From contig NZ_BMEB01000001.1 of the NCBI RefSeq assembly GCF_014636275.1, positions 859,468 to 923,467 of the forward strand: a stretch of 64,000 nt of DNA, in the 5' to 3' direction. The notes under the pieces are model-generated. The model was not told the DNA's origin and searched no databases. It saw only the letters and a program-made list of their open reading frames with translations. The stretch is from Cellulomonas carbonis. GTDB lineage: Bacteria > Actinomycetota > Actinomycetes > Actinomycetales > Cellulomonadaceae. Shown piece after piece: positions 1 through 8,811 of this stretch. Position 1 is the first letter of the stretch; every line of letters starts with the position of its first letter. Both the position numbers and the translations under genes were made by a program.

Positions 1-568
1 CCTCGTTCACGAGTCCGTCGCCGACGAGTTCGCCCGCGGCCTCGCCGCGGCGTTCGACGACCTCGTCGTCGGCCCCGGGTACGCCCCGGGCACGACGGTC
101 GGGCCGCTCATCGAGCGCAAGGCGGTGGACCGCGTGGAGGAGGTCGTCGCCCAGGCGGTCGACGGCGGCGCACGCGTGCTCGTCGGCGGCGACCGGCCCC
201 CGGCGGCCGACCTGCCCGGGCACTTCTTCCGCCCGACGGTGCTCGCCGGCGTCGACCCGGGCGCGCGCGCCGTCCAGGAGGAGGTCTTCGGACCCGTCGC
301 GCCCGTCGTCACGTTCACCTCCGAGGACGAGGCGCTCGCGCTCGCGAACGGGACCGAGTACGGGCTCGTGGCGTACGCCTACACGCGCGACGTCGACCGG
401 GTCTTCCGGGTCGCCGAGCGGATCGAGGCGGGCATGCTCGGCATCAACCGCGGCATGGTCTCCGACGCGAGCGCGCCGTTCGGCGGGGTGAAGTCCTCGG
501 GCCTCGGCCGCGAGGGTGGCGAGGCCGGGATCGAGGAGTACCTCGAGTCCCTCTACGTCGCCCTGTGA
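1..568 (+). CDS. gabD: Succinate-semialdehyde dehydrogenase (NAD(P)+), 3' part
   Basis: This is the last 188 codons of an aldehyde dehydrogenase cut by the left edge of the window; the frame runs from base 2. The segment begins after the region expected to hold the catalytic Cys, so that residue is outside. Visible family features are EEVFGPVAPVV, the GINRG segment and the C-terminal SSGLGREGGEAGIEEYLE, which is characteristic of succinate-semialdehyde dehydrogenases. The inferred reaction is oxidation of succinate semialdehyde to succinate, the last step of GABA breakdown, which fits the GabT gene about 23 kb away. The stop overlaps the GTG of the next gene by 4 bases (GTGA), so translation is probably coupled. 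Related glutarate-semialdehyde or other ALDH specificities cannot be excluded. Confidence 0.85.
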   Translation, partial: LVHESVADEFARGLAAAFDDLVVGPGYAPGTTVGPLIERKAVDRVEEVVAQAVDGGARVLVGGDRPPAADLPGHFFRPTVLAGVDPGARAVQEEVFGPVAPVVTFTSEDEALALANGTEYGLVAYAYTRDVDRVFRVAERIEAGMLGINRGMVSDASAPFGGVKSSGLGREGGEAGIEEYLESLYVAL

Positions 569-1314
569 CGGCGCCGCACGGAGAGGGGTCGGTCGAGGAG
601 CCCGTCGAGCAGCCGGTCGAGGAGCTGGGCTCCCGACGGCGGGCGGCCGCGCGGCAGGCCGCATCGGTGTCGCTCGCCACGGGCGTGTACGGCGTGTCCT
701 TCGGCGCGCTGTCGGTCGCGGCGGGCCTCGACCTCGCGCAGACCGTCGCGCTCAGCCTCCTCATGTTCACGGGCGGGTCGCAGTTCGCGTTCATCGGCGT
801 CCTCGGCGCAGGTGGCTCGGGGGTGGCGGCCGTCGCGACCGCCGCCCTGCTCGGTGCGCGCAACGCGCTCTACGGCGCGGTGCTCGCCCCGCTGCTGCGG
901 GCACGCGGGCTGCGTGGGCTCGCAGCCGCGCACGTGACGATCGACGAGTCCACGGCGGTCGCCCAGGCGCAGCCCGACGCGGCGACGGCCCGGGCGGGCT
1001 TCTGGTGGACCGGGCTCGGCGTGCTCGCGCTGTGGAACGTGTTCACCGTCGTGGGTGCGGTCGTGGGCGACGCCCTCGGCGACCCGCGCCGCTGGGGGCT
1101 GGACGCGGCCGCGGCGGCGGCGTTCCTCGGGCTGGTGTGGCCTCGGCTCGCGAGCCGCTCGGCGCGCCTGGTCGCCGCGGCGGCGGCCGTCGTCGCGCTC
1201 GTCCTGACGCCCGTGGCACCCGCGGGCGTGCCCGTGCTCGCGGCGGCGGCGGTCGCGGTCCTCGCGGGCTGGCGCACCCCGGCGGCGTCCCCTCGGCTGG
1301 GGAGGACGGCGTGA
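565..1314 (+). CDS. azlC: AzlC-family branched-chain amino acid exporter subunit
   Basis: A 249-residue multi-pass membrane protein. After a charged N-terminus of about 40 residues come hydrophobic segments, including the family-typical stretch with MFTGGSQFAFIGV near residues 68-80. AzlC proteins pair with a small AzlD partner to export branched-chain or related amino acids through the cytoplasmic membrane. The GTG start overlaps the preceding dehydrogenase stop (GTGA), and azlD starts inside the end of this gene, so all three are probably co-translated. The substrate is not evident from sequence, and calling it an ABC permease would be wrong for this family. Confidence 0.88.
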   Translation: MTAPHGEGSVEEPVEQPVEELGSRRRAAARQAASVSLATGVYGVSFGALSVAAGLDLAQTVALSLLMFTGGSQFAFIGVLGAGGSGVAAVATAALLGARNALYGAVLAPLLRARGLRGLAAAHVTIDESTAVAQAQPDAATARAGFWWTGLGVLALWNVFTVVGAVVGDALGDPRRWGLDAAAAAAFLGLVWPRLASRSARLVAAAAAVVALVLTPVAPAGVPVLAAAAVAVLAGWRTPAASPRLGRTA

Positions 1315-1625
1315 GCCCCGGAGGTACCTGGGTCGCGGTCCTCGCCGCGGCCGCCGCGTGCTTCGCAGTCAAGCTCGTGGGTCACCGCGTGCCCGAGCAC
1401 TGGCTCGCCCACCCGCGGGTCGCCCGGATCGCCTCGCTCGTCACCGTCGCGCTGCTCGGGGCGCTCGTCGCGGTCCAGTCGGCGACCACCGACGGCGCGG
1501 TCGTCGCCGACGCACGCCTCGTCGCGGTCCTCGTGGCCGCGGTGGCGCTCGCGCTGCGGGCGCCGTTCGTCGTCGTCGTCGTCCTGGCCGCGGTGGTCGC
1601 CGCGGTGCTCCGCGCGCTGACCTGA
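1311..1625 (+). CDS. azlD: AzlD-family small transporter subunit
   Basis: A 104-residue, almost entirely hydrophobic protein with about four membrane segments. Its first segment ends before KLVGHRVPEHWL, followed by VTVALLGALVAVQS, a layout typical of AzlD. It starts with GTG at 1311, overlapping the azlC stop codon by 4 bases (GTGA). AzlD is required with AzlC for export of branched-chain amino acids or analogues. Nothing in the protein defines the exported substrate. Pairing, size and hydrophobicity make the assignment secure. Confidence 0.85.
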   Translation: MSPGGTWVAVLAAAAACFAVKLVGHRVPEHWLAHPRVARIASLVTVALLGALVAVQSATTDGAVVADARLVAVLVAAVALALRAPFVVVVVLAAVVAAVLRALT

Positions 1626-1674
1626 GGCCCGGCGTCCGACGTCCCCGGCGGCAGGGTCCTCCCGGACCGCGCTG

Positions 1675-1680
1675 TAGCCT
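1675..1680 (+). promoter_or_regulatory. Candidate -10 element, leaderless GNAT mRNA
   Basis: TAGCCT ends 7 bases before the ATG at 1688, the distance expected if transcription starts at the start codon. No convincing -35 hexamer and no purine-rich ribosome-binding site are seen. The same arrangement recurs in front of several other genes in the window. Confidence 0.4.
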
Positions 1681-1687
1681 GCGCGCC

Positions 1688-2221
1688 ATGGCCCTCTTCC
1701 GCGAGACCGCCGACGTCTCCGTCCGTCCCGCGACCCCCGGGGACGAGACGGACGTCGCGCGCATCCAGCTCGTCGCGTGGCGCACCGACCACGGCGAGCT
1801 CCTCGGCTCCGAGACGCTCGACGCGGTCGACGAGGAGGCGGTGCGGCGGCAGTGGGAGCAGGCGATCGTCGCCCCGCCGTCCCCCGCGCACCGCGTCCTC
1901 GTGGCGTGCGCCGGGCCGCGCGTCGTCGGCTTCGTGGCGTCGGCCCCGGACGGCGACGCCGTCCAGCTGCTGGCCCTCGAGGTCGACCCCGACCACCGCC
2001 GGGGCGGTCACGGGTCGCGTCTGCTCGCCGCGTGCGTGGACCTCGCCCGCGAGAGGGGTGCCACCCGGCTCGTGACGTGGGTGCTCGAGGGGGACGAGCC
2101 TCGCGGGCGCTTCCTCGCCGGGGCGGGGCTCGGCCCCGACGGCGCGCGGCGCGAACTCGCGTCCGGTCCCGACGGCGGCACGCGGACCGTCGCGGAGGCC
2201 CGCTGGGAGGCCGAGATCTGA
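1688..2221 (+). CDS. GNAT-family N-acetyltransferase
   Basis: A 177-residue single-domain GNAT protein. The acetyl-CoA-binding motif A is VDPDHRRGGHGSRLL at about residues 101-115, preceded by a beta-strand (VQLLALEV) typical of the fold. It would transfer an acetyl group from acetyl-CoA to an amine on an unknown small molecule or protein. The ATG at 1688 is chosen because homology begins right after it and a -10-like TAGCCT lies 7 bases upstream. It stands alone between azlD and a convergent small membrane protein gene. Confidence 0.8.
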   Translation: MALFRETADVSVRPATPGDETDVARIQLVAWRTDHGELLGSETLDAVDEEAVRRQWEQAIVAPPSPAHRVLVACAGPRVVGFVASAPDGDAVQLLALEVDPDHRRGGHGSRLLAACVDLARERGATRLVTWVLEGDEPRGRFLAGAGLGPDGARRELASGPDGGTRTVAEARWEAEI

Positions 2222-2243
2222 CCCGGACGGTCGGGACCGGTCC

Positions 2244-2714
2244 TCAGGCCGCGGGGCCCGCCGGTCCCCGCGACTCGCCACGACGCAGCCGGGCCGCCGT
2301 GCGCAGCGCCTCGCGCGCGCGACGGCGGTCGCCCGCGGCGTCGTACGCGAAGCCGAGGCGGAACCACGTCGCCCACTCCCCCGGCGCCCGGTCCACGTCG
2401 TCCCGCGCGACGGCGAACGCCGCGTCGGCCGCGGCGCGGTCGACCCGGCCGCCCGGCGAGCGCGGAAGGTCGTCGACGGGCAGCGCACCCGCCCGCGCGA
2501 GCTCGTCCGCCATGCGCTGGACGTCCGCGGCGAGCCGCCACTCGCGCCACAGCAGCCACAGACCCAGGACGGGCAGGACCAGGACGCCGGCACCCATCGC
2601 CACGCCGACGGGCTCGCCGGTCCGGACCAGCGCGACGCCGCGCCCGGCGACGGCGACGACGTACACGAGGAGCAGGGCGCTCAGCGCGAGGGCCGCGAGG
2701 AGGCCACGTCGCAT
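2244..2714 (-). CDS. Small membrane protein with TPR-like C-terminus
   Basis: A 156-residue protein of unknown function. Two membrane helices lie near residues 5-26 and 40-60, followed by a soluble part. The C-terminal 45 residues (GEWATWFRLGFAYDAAGDRR and after) look like one or two TPR-type helix pairs. Its ATG shares one base with the dapB stop (TGATG), so it is probably the last gene of the rimP-to-dapB direction and coupled to dapB. It could be an accessory or assembly protein, but no specific role can be assigned. Confidence 0.7.
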   Translation of the reverse strand: MRRGLLAALALSALLLVYVVAVAGRGVALVRTGEPVGVAMGAGVLVLPVLGLWLLWREWRLAADVQRMADELARAGALPVDDLPRSPGGRVDRAAADAAFAVARDDVDRAPGEWATWFRLGFAYDAAGDRRRAREALRTAARLRRGESRGPAGPAA

Positions 2715-3469
2715 CAGCCGAGGTCCAACAGGTTCTCGAGCCCGACGGTGAGGCCCGGCCGGCCCGGGAGCGTGCGGACGGCGTGCAGCACGCCGGGCAT
2801 GAACGAGACGCGGTCGAACGAGTCGTGCCGGATGGTCAGCTGCTCGCCGGGGTTGCCGAGCAGGATCTCCTCGTGCGCGACGAGCCCCCGCAGGCGCACG
2901 GCGTGGACGTGCACACCGTCGACGACCGCACCGCGCGCGCCGTCGAGGGACTGCGCCGTCGCGTCGGGACCGGGGCCGAGGCCCGCGTCGCGGCGCGCAC
3001 GTGCGACCGCCGCGGCGGTGTGGCGCGCGGTCCCGCTCGGGGCGTCGACCTTGTCCGGGTGGTGCAGCTCGACGACCTCGACCGACTCGAACCAGCGCGC
3101 CGCCTTCGCGGCGAACACCATCGCGAGCACCGCGCCGAGGGCGAAGTTCGGGGCGACGAGCACGCCGACCGTGGGCTGCGTGGCGAGCCGACGCTCGACC
3201 CGGGCGAGGGAGTCCGCGTCCCAGCCGGTCGTCCCGACGACGGCGTGCACGCCGAGGTCCACGAGCGCGTGGACGTTGGCCTCGGTCGCCGAGGGGACCG
3301 TGAAGTCGACCGCGACGTCCGCAACGGCGGCGCCGGCGACGTCGTCGTCGTGATCCAGCCGGGCCACGAGCTCGAGCCCCGGGGCGGCCTCCACGGCGTC
3401 GCACACCGTGCGACCCATGCGGCCGCCGGCACCGAGGACGGCGACCTTGATGGACGGGAGCGCGTTCAC
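2714..3469 (-). CDS. dapB: 4-hydroxy-tetrahydrodipicolinate reductase
   Basis: A 251-residue enzyme that reduces 4-hydroxy-tetrahydrodipicolinate with NAD(P)H in the diaminopimelate/lysine pathway, which also supplies peptidoglycan. The nucleotide-binding motif VAVLGAGGRMGRT is at the N-terminus, and the DapB signature ELHHPDKVDAPSGTA, with catalytic His and Lys, lies near residue 140. The start is GTG at 3469. A second GTG at 3475 is in frame, but a -10-like TAGGGT at 3478-3483 ends 8 bases before 3469, favouring 3469 as a near-leaderless start. The downstream membrane protein overlaps by one base. Confidence 0.95.
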   Translation of the reverse strand: MNALPSIKVAVLGAGGRMGRTVCDAVEAAPGLELVARLDHDDDVAGAAVADVAVDFTVPSATEANVHALVDLGVHAVVGTTGWDADSLARVERRLATQPTVGVLVAPNFALGAVLAMVFAAKAARWFESVEVVELHHPDKVDAPSGTARHTAAAVARARRDAGLGPGPDATAQSLDGARGAVVDGVHVHAVRLRGLVAHEEILLGNPGEQLTIRHDSFDRVSFMPGVLHAVRTLPGRPGLTVGLENLLDLG

Positions 3470-3477
3470 GGGCACCG

Positions 3478-3483
3478 ACCCTA
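3478..3483 (-). promoter_or_regulatory. Candidate -10 element for dapB
   Basis: Read on the minus strand the hexamer is TAGGGT, with its last base 8 bases from the GTG chosen for dapB. It lies between the M16 peptidase stop and dapB, suggesting dapB has its own promoter besides read-through. No clear -35 is visible. Confidence 0.35.
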
Positions 3484-3495
3484 GTCCGTGCCCGG

Positions 3496-4839
3496 TCAGC
3501 CGCCGAACGGGCCGACGCGCACGACCGAACGGGGTCGCGCGGCGAGCTCGGCGGCGAGCTCCTGGACCTGCGCAGCCGTCACCGACCGGATGCGGTCGAG
3601 CGTCTCGTCCTGCGACAGCAGCTCGCCGTGGACCAGCTCGGCCTTCCCGAGTCGCGTCATGCGCGATCCGCTGTCCTCGAGGCCCAGGACGAGCCCGCCG
3701 GACAGCTGCCCGATGCTGCGCTCGAGCTCCGCCGCGGTGATCCCGCTGTCGGCGAGACGGTCCCACTCGGCGTGCAGGAGCGCGAGCACCTCGTCGACCT
3801 TCGCGGGCGTGCAGCCGGCGTAGAGGCCGAACACCCCCGTGTCGGCGTGGCTCGACGCGAAGCAGTAGACGGAGTACGCGAGGCCCCGCCGCTCGCGGAT
3901 CTCCTGGAAGAGCCGCGACGACATGCCGCCGCCCAGCGCGGCGCTGAGCACCGACAGCACGAAGCGGCGGTCGTCGGTGGCCGTGAGTCCCACGCCCCCC
4001 AGGACGACGTTCGCCTGCTCGGTGGTGCGGTGGATGGTCAGCTCGGTCCCGGCCGTCGGCAGCGTCTCGTGGTCACCGGTCGTCGGGGTGACGGTGGGGC
4101 GGCGACCCACCGGCGTCGCGTCGGACGCGAGGTCCCAGCCGCCTGCGGCCAGCGCACCCTCGACCTGCGCGCAGAGCGCGTCGTGGTCGACCCCACCCGC
4201 CGCCGTGACGACGAGTGTTCTCGGCCGGTAGTGCTCGGCGTAGTGCGCGGCGACGGCGTCGCGCGGCACGGCCTGGATCGACCCGGGTGTCCCGCCGATG
4301 GGGCGCCCGAGCGGGTGCGACCCGAGCACCGCGGCGGCGAACTGCTCGTGCGCGACGTCCGACGGGTCGTCGTCGTTCATCGCGAGCTCCTCGAGGATGA
4401 CCCCGCGCTCGATCTCGAGCTCGTCGGGGTCGAGGGTCGCGGACGTCACCATGTCGGTGATCACGTCGACGGCCATCGGCACGTCGGCGTCGAGCACCCG
4501 CGCGTAGTAGCACGTGTGCTCCTTGCCCGTGGCCGCGTTCGCCTCGCCGCCGACGGCGTCGAACGCCTCGGCGATGTCCATCGCGGAGCGTCGGGCGGTG
4601 CCCTTGAAGAGCAGGTGCTCGAGGAAGTGCGTCGAGCCGTGGTGCCCGTCGCGCTCGTCGCGCGACCCGACCCCGACCCACGCCCCGACGGTCGCGGAGC
4701 GCAGGCCGGGCATCGACTCCGTGAGCACACGGACACCGCCGGACAGGACGGAGCGGCGCACGATGGCGCCGCCGTCCTGCCCGGCGGTCAGCTCGCTGCC
4801 CGGGTCACCCGGGCGCTCGAGCGGGAGATCCAGCGGCAC
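3496..4839 (-). CDS. M16-family zinc metallopeptidase (pitrilysin-like)
   Basis: A 447-residue processing-peptidase-like protein. The inverted zinc motif HFLEH is at residues 71-75 (HxxEH), followed by LLFKGT. The distal metal-binding Glu is expected in ELEIERGVILEEL near residue 150. The second half contains the inactive M16 C-terminal domain with RGLAYSVY. M16 peptidases of this group sit after pnp in many actinobacteria, and their substrates are not established. The GTG at 4839 is one base after the pnp stop (TGA-G-GTG), which fixes the start and implies translational coupling. The reading frame stays open further upstream, but that stretch overlaps pnp. Confidence 0.9.
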   Translation of the reverse strand: MPLDLPLERPGDPGSELTAGQDGGAIVRRSVLSGGVRVLTESMPGLRSATVGAWVGVGSRDERDGHHGSTHFLEHLLFKGTARRSAMDIAEAFDAVGGEANAATGKEHTCYYARVLDADVPMAVDVITDMVTSATLDPDELEIERGVILEELAMNDDDPSDVAHEQFAAAVLGSHPLGRPIGGTPGSIQAVPRDAVAAHYAEHYRPRTLVVTAAGGVDHDALCAQVEGALAAGGWDLASDATPVGRRPTVTPTTGDHETLPTAGTELTIHRTTEQANVVLGGVGLTATDDRRFVLSVLSAALGGGMSSRLFQEIRERRGLAYSVYCFASSHADTGVFGLYAGCTPAKVDEVLALLHAEWDRLADSGITAAELERSIGQLSGGLVLGLEDSGSRMTRLGKAELVHGELLSQDETLDRIRSVTAAQVQELAAELAARPRSVVRVGPFGG

Positions 4840-4840
4840 C

Positions 4841-7072
4841 TCAGGCCTGGTCCCCGGCCTCGCCGTCGGCGGCGGGGGCGGCCTCGGCGGCCTCCTCGAC
4901 GACGGCGTGCAGCGAGAGCTTGCCCCGGGGGTCGATCTCACCGATCTCGACCTGGACCTTCTGGCCGATCGACAGCACGTCCTCGACGTTCTCGACGCGC
5001 TTGCCGCCGACGAGCCGACGGATCTGCGAGATGTGCAGCAGGCCGTCCTTGCCGGGGGTCAGCGAGACGAAGGCGCCGAACGTGGTCGTCTTGACGACCG
5101 TGCCGACGAAGCGCTCCCCGACCTCGGGCATGTGCGGGTTCGCGATCGCGTTGACCGCGGCCCGCGCGGCCTCGGCCGACGGCCCGTCGGTCGCGCCGAT
5201 GTAGACCGTGCCGTCGTCCTCGATCGAGATGTCGGCGCCGGTCTCCTCCTGGATCTGGTTGATCATCTTGCCCTTCGGGCCGATGACCTCACCGATCTTG
5301 TCGACCGGGACCTTGACCGTGATGACGCGCGGCGCGTTCGGCGACATCTCGTCCGGGGCGTCGATCGCCTCGTTCATGACGTCGAGGATGTGCAGGCGCG
5401 CCTCGCGGGCCTGCGTCAGCGCACCCGCGAGCACGTCCGCGGGGATGCCGTCGAGCTTGGTGTCGAGCTGGATGGCCGTGACGAACTCCCGCGTGCCGGC
5501 CACCTTGAAGTCCATGTCGCCGAACGCGTCCTCGGCGCCCAGGATGTCCGTCAGCGCCGCGTAGCGGGTCTGACCGTCCACCGTGTCGGACACGAGGCCC
5601 ATCGCGATGCCCGCGACGGGTGCACGCAGCGGCACGCCAGCGTTGAGCAGCGAGAGGGTCGACGCGCAGACCGAGCCCATCGAGGTCGAGCCGTTCGAGC
5701 TCAGGGCCTCGGAGACCTGACGGATCGCGTAGGGGAACTCCTCGCGGCTCGGCAGGACCGGCATGAGCGCGCGCTCGGCGAGCGCCCCGTGGCCGATCTC
5801 GCGCCGCTTCGGCGAGCCGACGCGACCCGTCTCACCCGTCGAGTAGGGCGGGAAGTTGTAGTTGTGCATGTAGCGCTTGCGCGTCTCGGGCGAGAGCGTG
5901 TCGAGCTGCTGCTCCATACGGAGCATGTTGAGCGTCGTGACGCCGAGGATCTGCGTCTCGCCGCGCTCGAACAGCGCCGAGCCGTGCACGCGGGGCAGCA
6001 CCTCGACCTCGGCCGAGAGCGTGCGGATGTCCCGCAGGCCGCGGCCGTCGATGCGGAACCCGTCGGTGAGGATGCGCTGGCGGATGAGCTTCTTCTGCAC
6101 CGACCGGTAGGCGGCGGACAGCTCCTTCTCGCGACCCTCGAAGGACTCGGCGAGCTCGGCGAGGACCTCGGCCTTGATCGCGTCGAGGCGGTCGTTGCGC
6201 GTCGTCTTGTCCGCGATGCTCAGCGCCTCGCCGAGGCGCTGCGTCGAGGCGGACTCGACGGCCTCGTAGGCGTCCGGCTGGTAGTCCGGGAAGGTCGGGA
6301 ACTCCTGGGTCTCCTTGGCGCTGCTCGCCGCGAGCTGGGCCTGCGCCTCGCACAGCGCCCGGATGAACGGCTTGGCGGCGTCGAGGCCCTGGGCGACGAC
6401 GTCCTCGGACGGCGCCTGGCCGCCCTCGTCCTTGATGAGGTTCCAGGCACCCTCGGGCGCCTCGGCCTCGATCATCGCGATCGCGACGTCGTCACCGACG
6501 ACGCGGCCCGCGACGACCATGTCGAACGTCGCACGCTGGCGCTCGGAGTAGCGCGGGAACGCGACCCACTGGCCGTCGACGAGCGCGATGCGCACACCGC
6601 CGACGGGGCCGGAGAAGGGCAGGCCCGACAGCTGGGTGGACATCGACGCGGCGTTGATCGCGAGCACGTCGTACGGGTCGTCCGGGTGCAGCGCCATGAC
6701 GGTGACGACGACCTGGACCTCGTTGCGCAGGCCCTTGACGAAGAGCGGGCGCAGCGGGCGGTCGATCAGGCGGCACGCGAGGATCGCGTCCGTCGACGGG
6801 CGGCCCTCGCGGCGGAAGAACGAGCCGGGGATCTTGCCCGCGGCGTACTGGCGCTCCTCGACGTCGACCGTCAGGGGGAAGAAGTCGAACTGCTCGCGCG
6901 GGTGCTTGCCGGCCGTCGTGGCCGACAGGAGCATCGTCTCGCCGTCCAGGTAGGCGACGGCGGCACCAGCGGCCTGCTTGGCCAGGCGGCCGGTCTCGAA
7001 CCGGACGGTGCGGGTGCCGAAGCGGCCGTTGTCGATCACTGCCTCGGCGAACTGGATCTCGGGTCCCTCCAT
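4841..7072 (-). CDS. pnp: Polyribonucleotide nucleotidyltransferase (PNPase)
   Basis: A 743-residue 3'-5' phosphorolytic exoribonuclease and RNA-tailing enzyme of mRNA turnover. Domain order is first RNase PH core, helical linker, second RNase PH core ([10 protein letters not shown] region), KH domain with the loop GPKG in [13 protein letters not shown] near residue 600, and a C-terminal S1 domain beginning [11 protein letters not shown]. The tail is short and Ala/Glu-rich. The ATG at 7072 has a strong ribosome-binding site, GAGGAGGG, just upstream. The gene follows rpsO after a 16-bp perfect stem-loop, the usual rpsO-pnp arrangement, where the intergenic structure often controls pnp. Confidence 0.97.
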   Translation of the reverse strand: MEGPEIQFAEAVIDNGRFGTRTVRFETGRLAKQAAGAAVAYLDGETMLLSATTAGKHPREQFDFFPLTVDVEERQYAAGKIPGSFFRREGRPSTDAILACRLIDRPLRPLFVKGLRNEVQVVVTVMALHPDDPYDVLAINAASMSTQLSGLPFSGPVGGVRIALVDGQWVAFPRYSERQRATFDMVVAGRVVGDDVAIAMIEAEAPEGAWNLIKDEGGQAPSEDVVAQGLDAAKPFIRALCEAQAQLAASSAKETQEFPTFPDYQPDAYEAVESASTQRLGEALSIADKTTRNDRLDAIKAEVLAELAESFEGREKELSAAYRSVQKKLIRQRILTDGFRIDGRGLRDIRTLSAEVEVLPRVHGSALFERGETQILGVTTLNMLRMEQQLDTLSPETRKRYMHNYNFPPYSTGETGRVGSPKRREIGHGALAERALMPVLPSREEFPYAIRQVSEALSSNGSTSMGSVCASTLSLLNAGVPLRAPVAGIAMGLVSDTVDGQTRYAALTDILGAEDAFGDMDFKVAGTREFVTAIQLDTKLDGIPADVLAGALTQAREARLHILDVMNEAIDAPDEMSPNAPRVITVKVPVDKIGEVIGPKGKMINQIQEETGADISIEDDGTVYIGATDGPSAEAARAAVNAIANPHMPEVGERFVGTVVKTTTFGAFVSLTPGKDGLLHISQIRRLVGGKRVENVEDVLSIGQKVQVEIGEIDPRGKLSLHAVVEEAAEAAPAADGEAGDQA

Positions 7073-7288
7073 GGGATCCCTCCTCGTCTCGAAGGGCGTC
7101 CGCGGGGTGACGGTCTTCGATCGAGGTCCGCGGAGGCCGGCGAACCGGGCTCCGCGAGCCACTACCGAGGACCGGGCACCGGGTCGGACGCGGGTTGTCA
7201 CTTCTCGGCCGACGGACGTCGGCCGGTCGCGGACCCTGTGCGCCGTCCCCCGGGGACCGGACGGACGTGCGCACGAGGCCTGCACACC

Positions 7289-7325
7289 GGACCAGCCCGG
7301 ACCCTCAGGGGGTCCGGGCTGGTCC
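7289..7325 (-). terminator. 16-bp perfect stem-loop after rpsO
   Basis: Bases 7289-7304 pair perfectly with 7310-7325 around a 5-base loop (7305-7309). It lies 7 bases past the rpsO stop, between rpsO and pnp. There is no T-run, so it may act as a GC-rich terminator or attenuator, a 3'-end stabiliser, or a processing site. Confidence 0.75.
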
Positions 7326-7332
7326 GGGACGT

Positions 7333-7602
7333 TCAGCGGCGCAGACCGAGGCGCTCGATGAGGCTCCGGTAGCGGTTGATGTCGACCTTCTGCAGGTAGC
7401 CGAGGAGGCGACGACGCTGGCCGACGAGAAGGAGCAGGCCACGACGCGAGTGGTGGTCGTGCTTGTGCTCCTTGAGGTGCTCCGTGAGGTCCTTGATGCG
7501 CTGCGTCAGCAGCGCGATCTGGACCTCGGGCGAGCCCGTGTCGTTCGGCGTCGTGGCGTACTCGGTCATGATGCGCTGCTTGGTCGCGGCGTCGAGGGGC
7601 AC
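7333..7602 (-). CDS. rpsO: 30S ribosomal protein S15
   Basis: An 89-residue S15, the standard length. The conserved core includes [25 protein letters not shown] and LGYLQKVD. It binds 16S rRNA early in assembly of the small-subunit platform. It starts with GTG at 7602, with AGGAG upstream, so the mature protein begins PLDAATKQ. It is preceded by a promoter inside the end of ribF and an 80-base leader, and followed by a strong stem-loop and pnp. Confidence 0.97.
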   Translation of the reverse strand: MPLDAATKQRIMTEYATTPNDTGSPEVQIALLTQRIKDLTEHLKEHKHDHHSRRGLLLLVGQRRRLLGYLQKVDINRYRSLIERLGLRR

Positions 7603-7687
7603 AGGCTCTCCTGGTGGTCGTTGCGCGGTGCTCCGGGGCATGTCCACCCGGGCGCTCTGGGTCCGCGGCCGATCTGACGGCGCAGCG

Positions 7688-7717
7688 ATCGTATCAGTCG
7701 CCCGCCAGGGGCCCCAA
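7688..7717 (-). promoter_or_regulatory. Candidate rpsO promoter
   Basis: On the minus strand TTGGGG (7712-7717) and TACGAT (7688-7693) are separated by 18 bases, a good actinobacterial -35/-10 pair. It overlaps the last codons of ribF and would give rpsO a leader of about 80 bases, long enough for S15 autoregulation, although no specific fold was demonstrated. Confidence 0.55.
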
Positions 7718-8683
7718 CACGAGCGGTCCGCCCGCGAGCAGCTCGCGCGTCCGGGCGACGTCGACGGCCATCTGCGCGACGAGCGCCTCGACGCTGTCGA
7801 ACCGCTCGGTCGGGCGGAGCCGGTCGACCAGCTCGACGACGACCTCCTCGTCGTACAGGTCCAGGTCCGTGCGGTCCGGCACGTGCGCCTCGACGCGCCG
7901 CTCGACCCCGTCGAAGGTCGGGTTCGTGCCGATCGACACGGCGACCGGCAAGTAGCCGTCCGCGAGCCCCTCGTCCCTGCCCACGCGCCGCATCCAACCC
8001 GCGTACACGCCGTCCGCGGGGACCATGCCCTCGGTGCGCCCCAGGTTGGCGGTCGGGAAGCCGAGCTCGCGGCCCCGCGCGTCACCGTGGACGACGACGC
8101 CGCGCACGCGGTGCGGGCGGCCGAGGATCTCCGCGGCCCCCGCGACGTCGCCCTCGGCGAGCAGCTCCCGGACCCAGGTCGAGGACCACCTGCGGGGGCC
8201 GGGCCGGTCGCCGTGCACGTCGTCGAGCGCGTCGACGTCGAAGCCGTACCGGCGCCCGAGGTCCACCATCGTGCCGAGGTCCCCGGCGTTGTCCCGACCG
8301 AACCGGACGTCGTGCCCGACGACGACGCGCCGGGCGCCCAGCCCCTCGACGAGCACCTCCCGGACGAAGTCCTCGGGTGTCGTGCGGGCGAGCTCGAGCG
8401 TGTAGCGCAGCACGAGGACGCCGTCCAGACCGGTCTCGGCGAGGAGCTCGAGCCGGTCGGCCGTCCCGGTGAGGAGCTCAGGGGCCGACTCGGGCCGGTG
8501 GACGCGCGAGGGGTGGGGGTCGAAGGTCACCGCGACCGCGCGCCAGCCGTGCGACCGCGCCGTCGCGACCATCCGCCCGAGGACGGTCCGGTGCCCGCGG
8601 TGGACGCCGTCGAAGTTGCCGATCGTGACGACCGAGGGGCCGAGGTCCCGGGGCACCTGCCCCAGGTCGGTCCAGCACTGCAC
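7694..8683 (-). CDS. ribF: Bifunctional riboflavin kinase / FAD synthetase
   Basis: A 329-residue enzyme that phosphorylates riboflavin to FMN and adenylates FMN to FAD. The N-terminal nucleotidyltransferase domain has [12 protein letters not shown] near residues 20-31 and a later [10 protein letters not shown] segment. The C-terminal kinase domain begins near residue 180 with the flavin/ATP motif [12 protein letters not shown]. The GTG at 8683 is preferred because GGGAG lies 6 bases upstream; a GTG at 8713 would add ten residues with no family similarity. No FMN riboswitch-like sequence is present upstream. Confidence 0.95.
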   Translation of the reverse strand: MQCWTDLGQVPRDLGPSVVTIGNFDGVHRGHRTVLGRMVATARSHGWRAVAVTFDPHPSRVHRPESAPELLTGTADRLELLAETGLDGVLVLRYTLELARTTPEDFVREVLVEGLGARRVVVGHDVRFGRDNAGDLGTMVDLGRRYGFDVDALDDVHGDRPGPRRWSSTWVRELLAEGDVAGAAEILGRPHRVRGVVVHGDARGRELGFPTANLGRTEGMVPADGVYAGWMRRVGRDEGLADGYLPVAVSIGTNPTFDGVERRVEAHVPDRTDLDLYDEEVVVELVDRLRPTERFDSVEALVAQMAVDVARTRELLAGGPLVLGPLAGD

Positions 8684-8702
8684 AGGCGCTCCCGTGTTCG
8701 TT

Positions 8703-8755
8703 CGGCGGTCCACTCGGCGGTCGGGTCGGCGGTCGGCTCAGCGGTCGGCTCGGCG
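8703..8755. repeat. 12-bp tandem repeat between truB and ribF
   Basis: About 4.4 copies of a 12-base unit (cggcggtcggct with one to four changes per copy) fill most of the gap between ribF and truB. The repeat is just upstream of the chosen ribF start and outside both coding regions. No function is evident; slippage-prone simple repeat. Confidence 0.8.
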
Positions 8756-8811
8756 CGTGCTCGTCCCCCGGCCGCTGCGCGGACCGCGGGACAAGCCTGC
8801 CACCTCGCGCC

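Noticed and set aside
4514..7372. Very long open frame on the plus strand opposite the M16 peptidase and pnp
   Set aside because: Its translation is low-complexity Arg/Asp/Leu sequence typical of high-GC antisense frames, with no family features, while the minus strand encodes clear PNPase.
8684..8811. FMN riboswitch upstream of ribF
   Set aside because: The region is a short 12-base tandem repeat and too short for the aptamer; no matching conserved segments seen.
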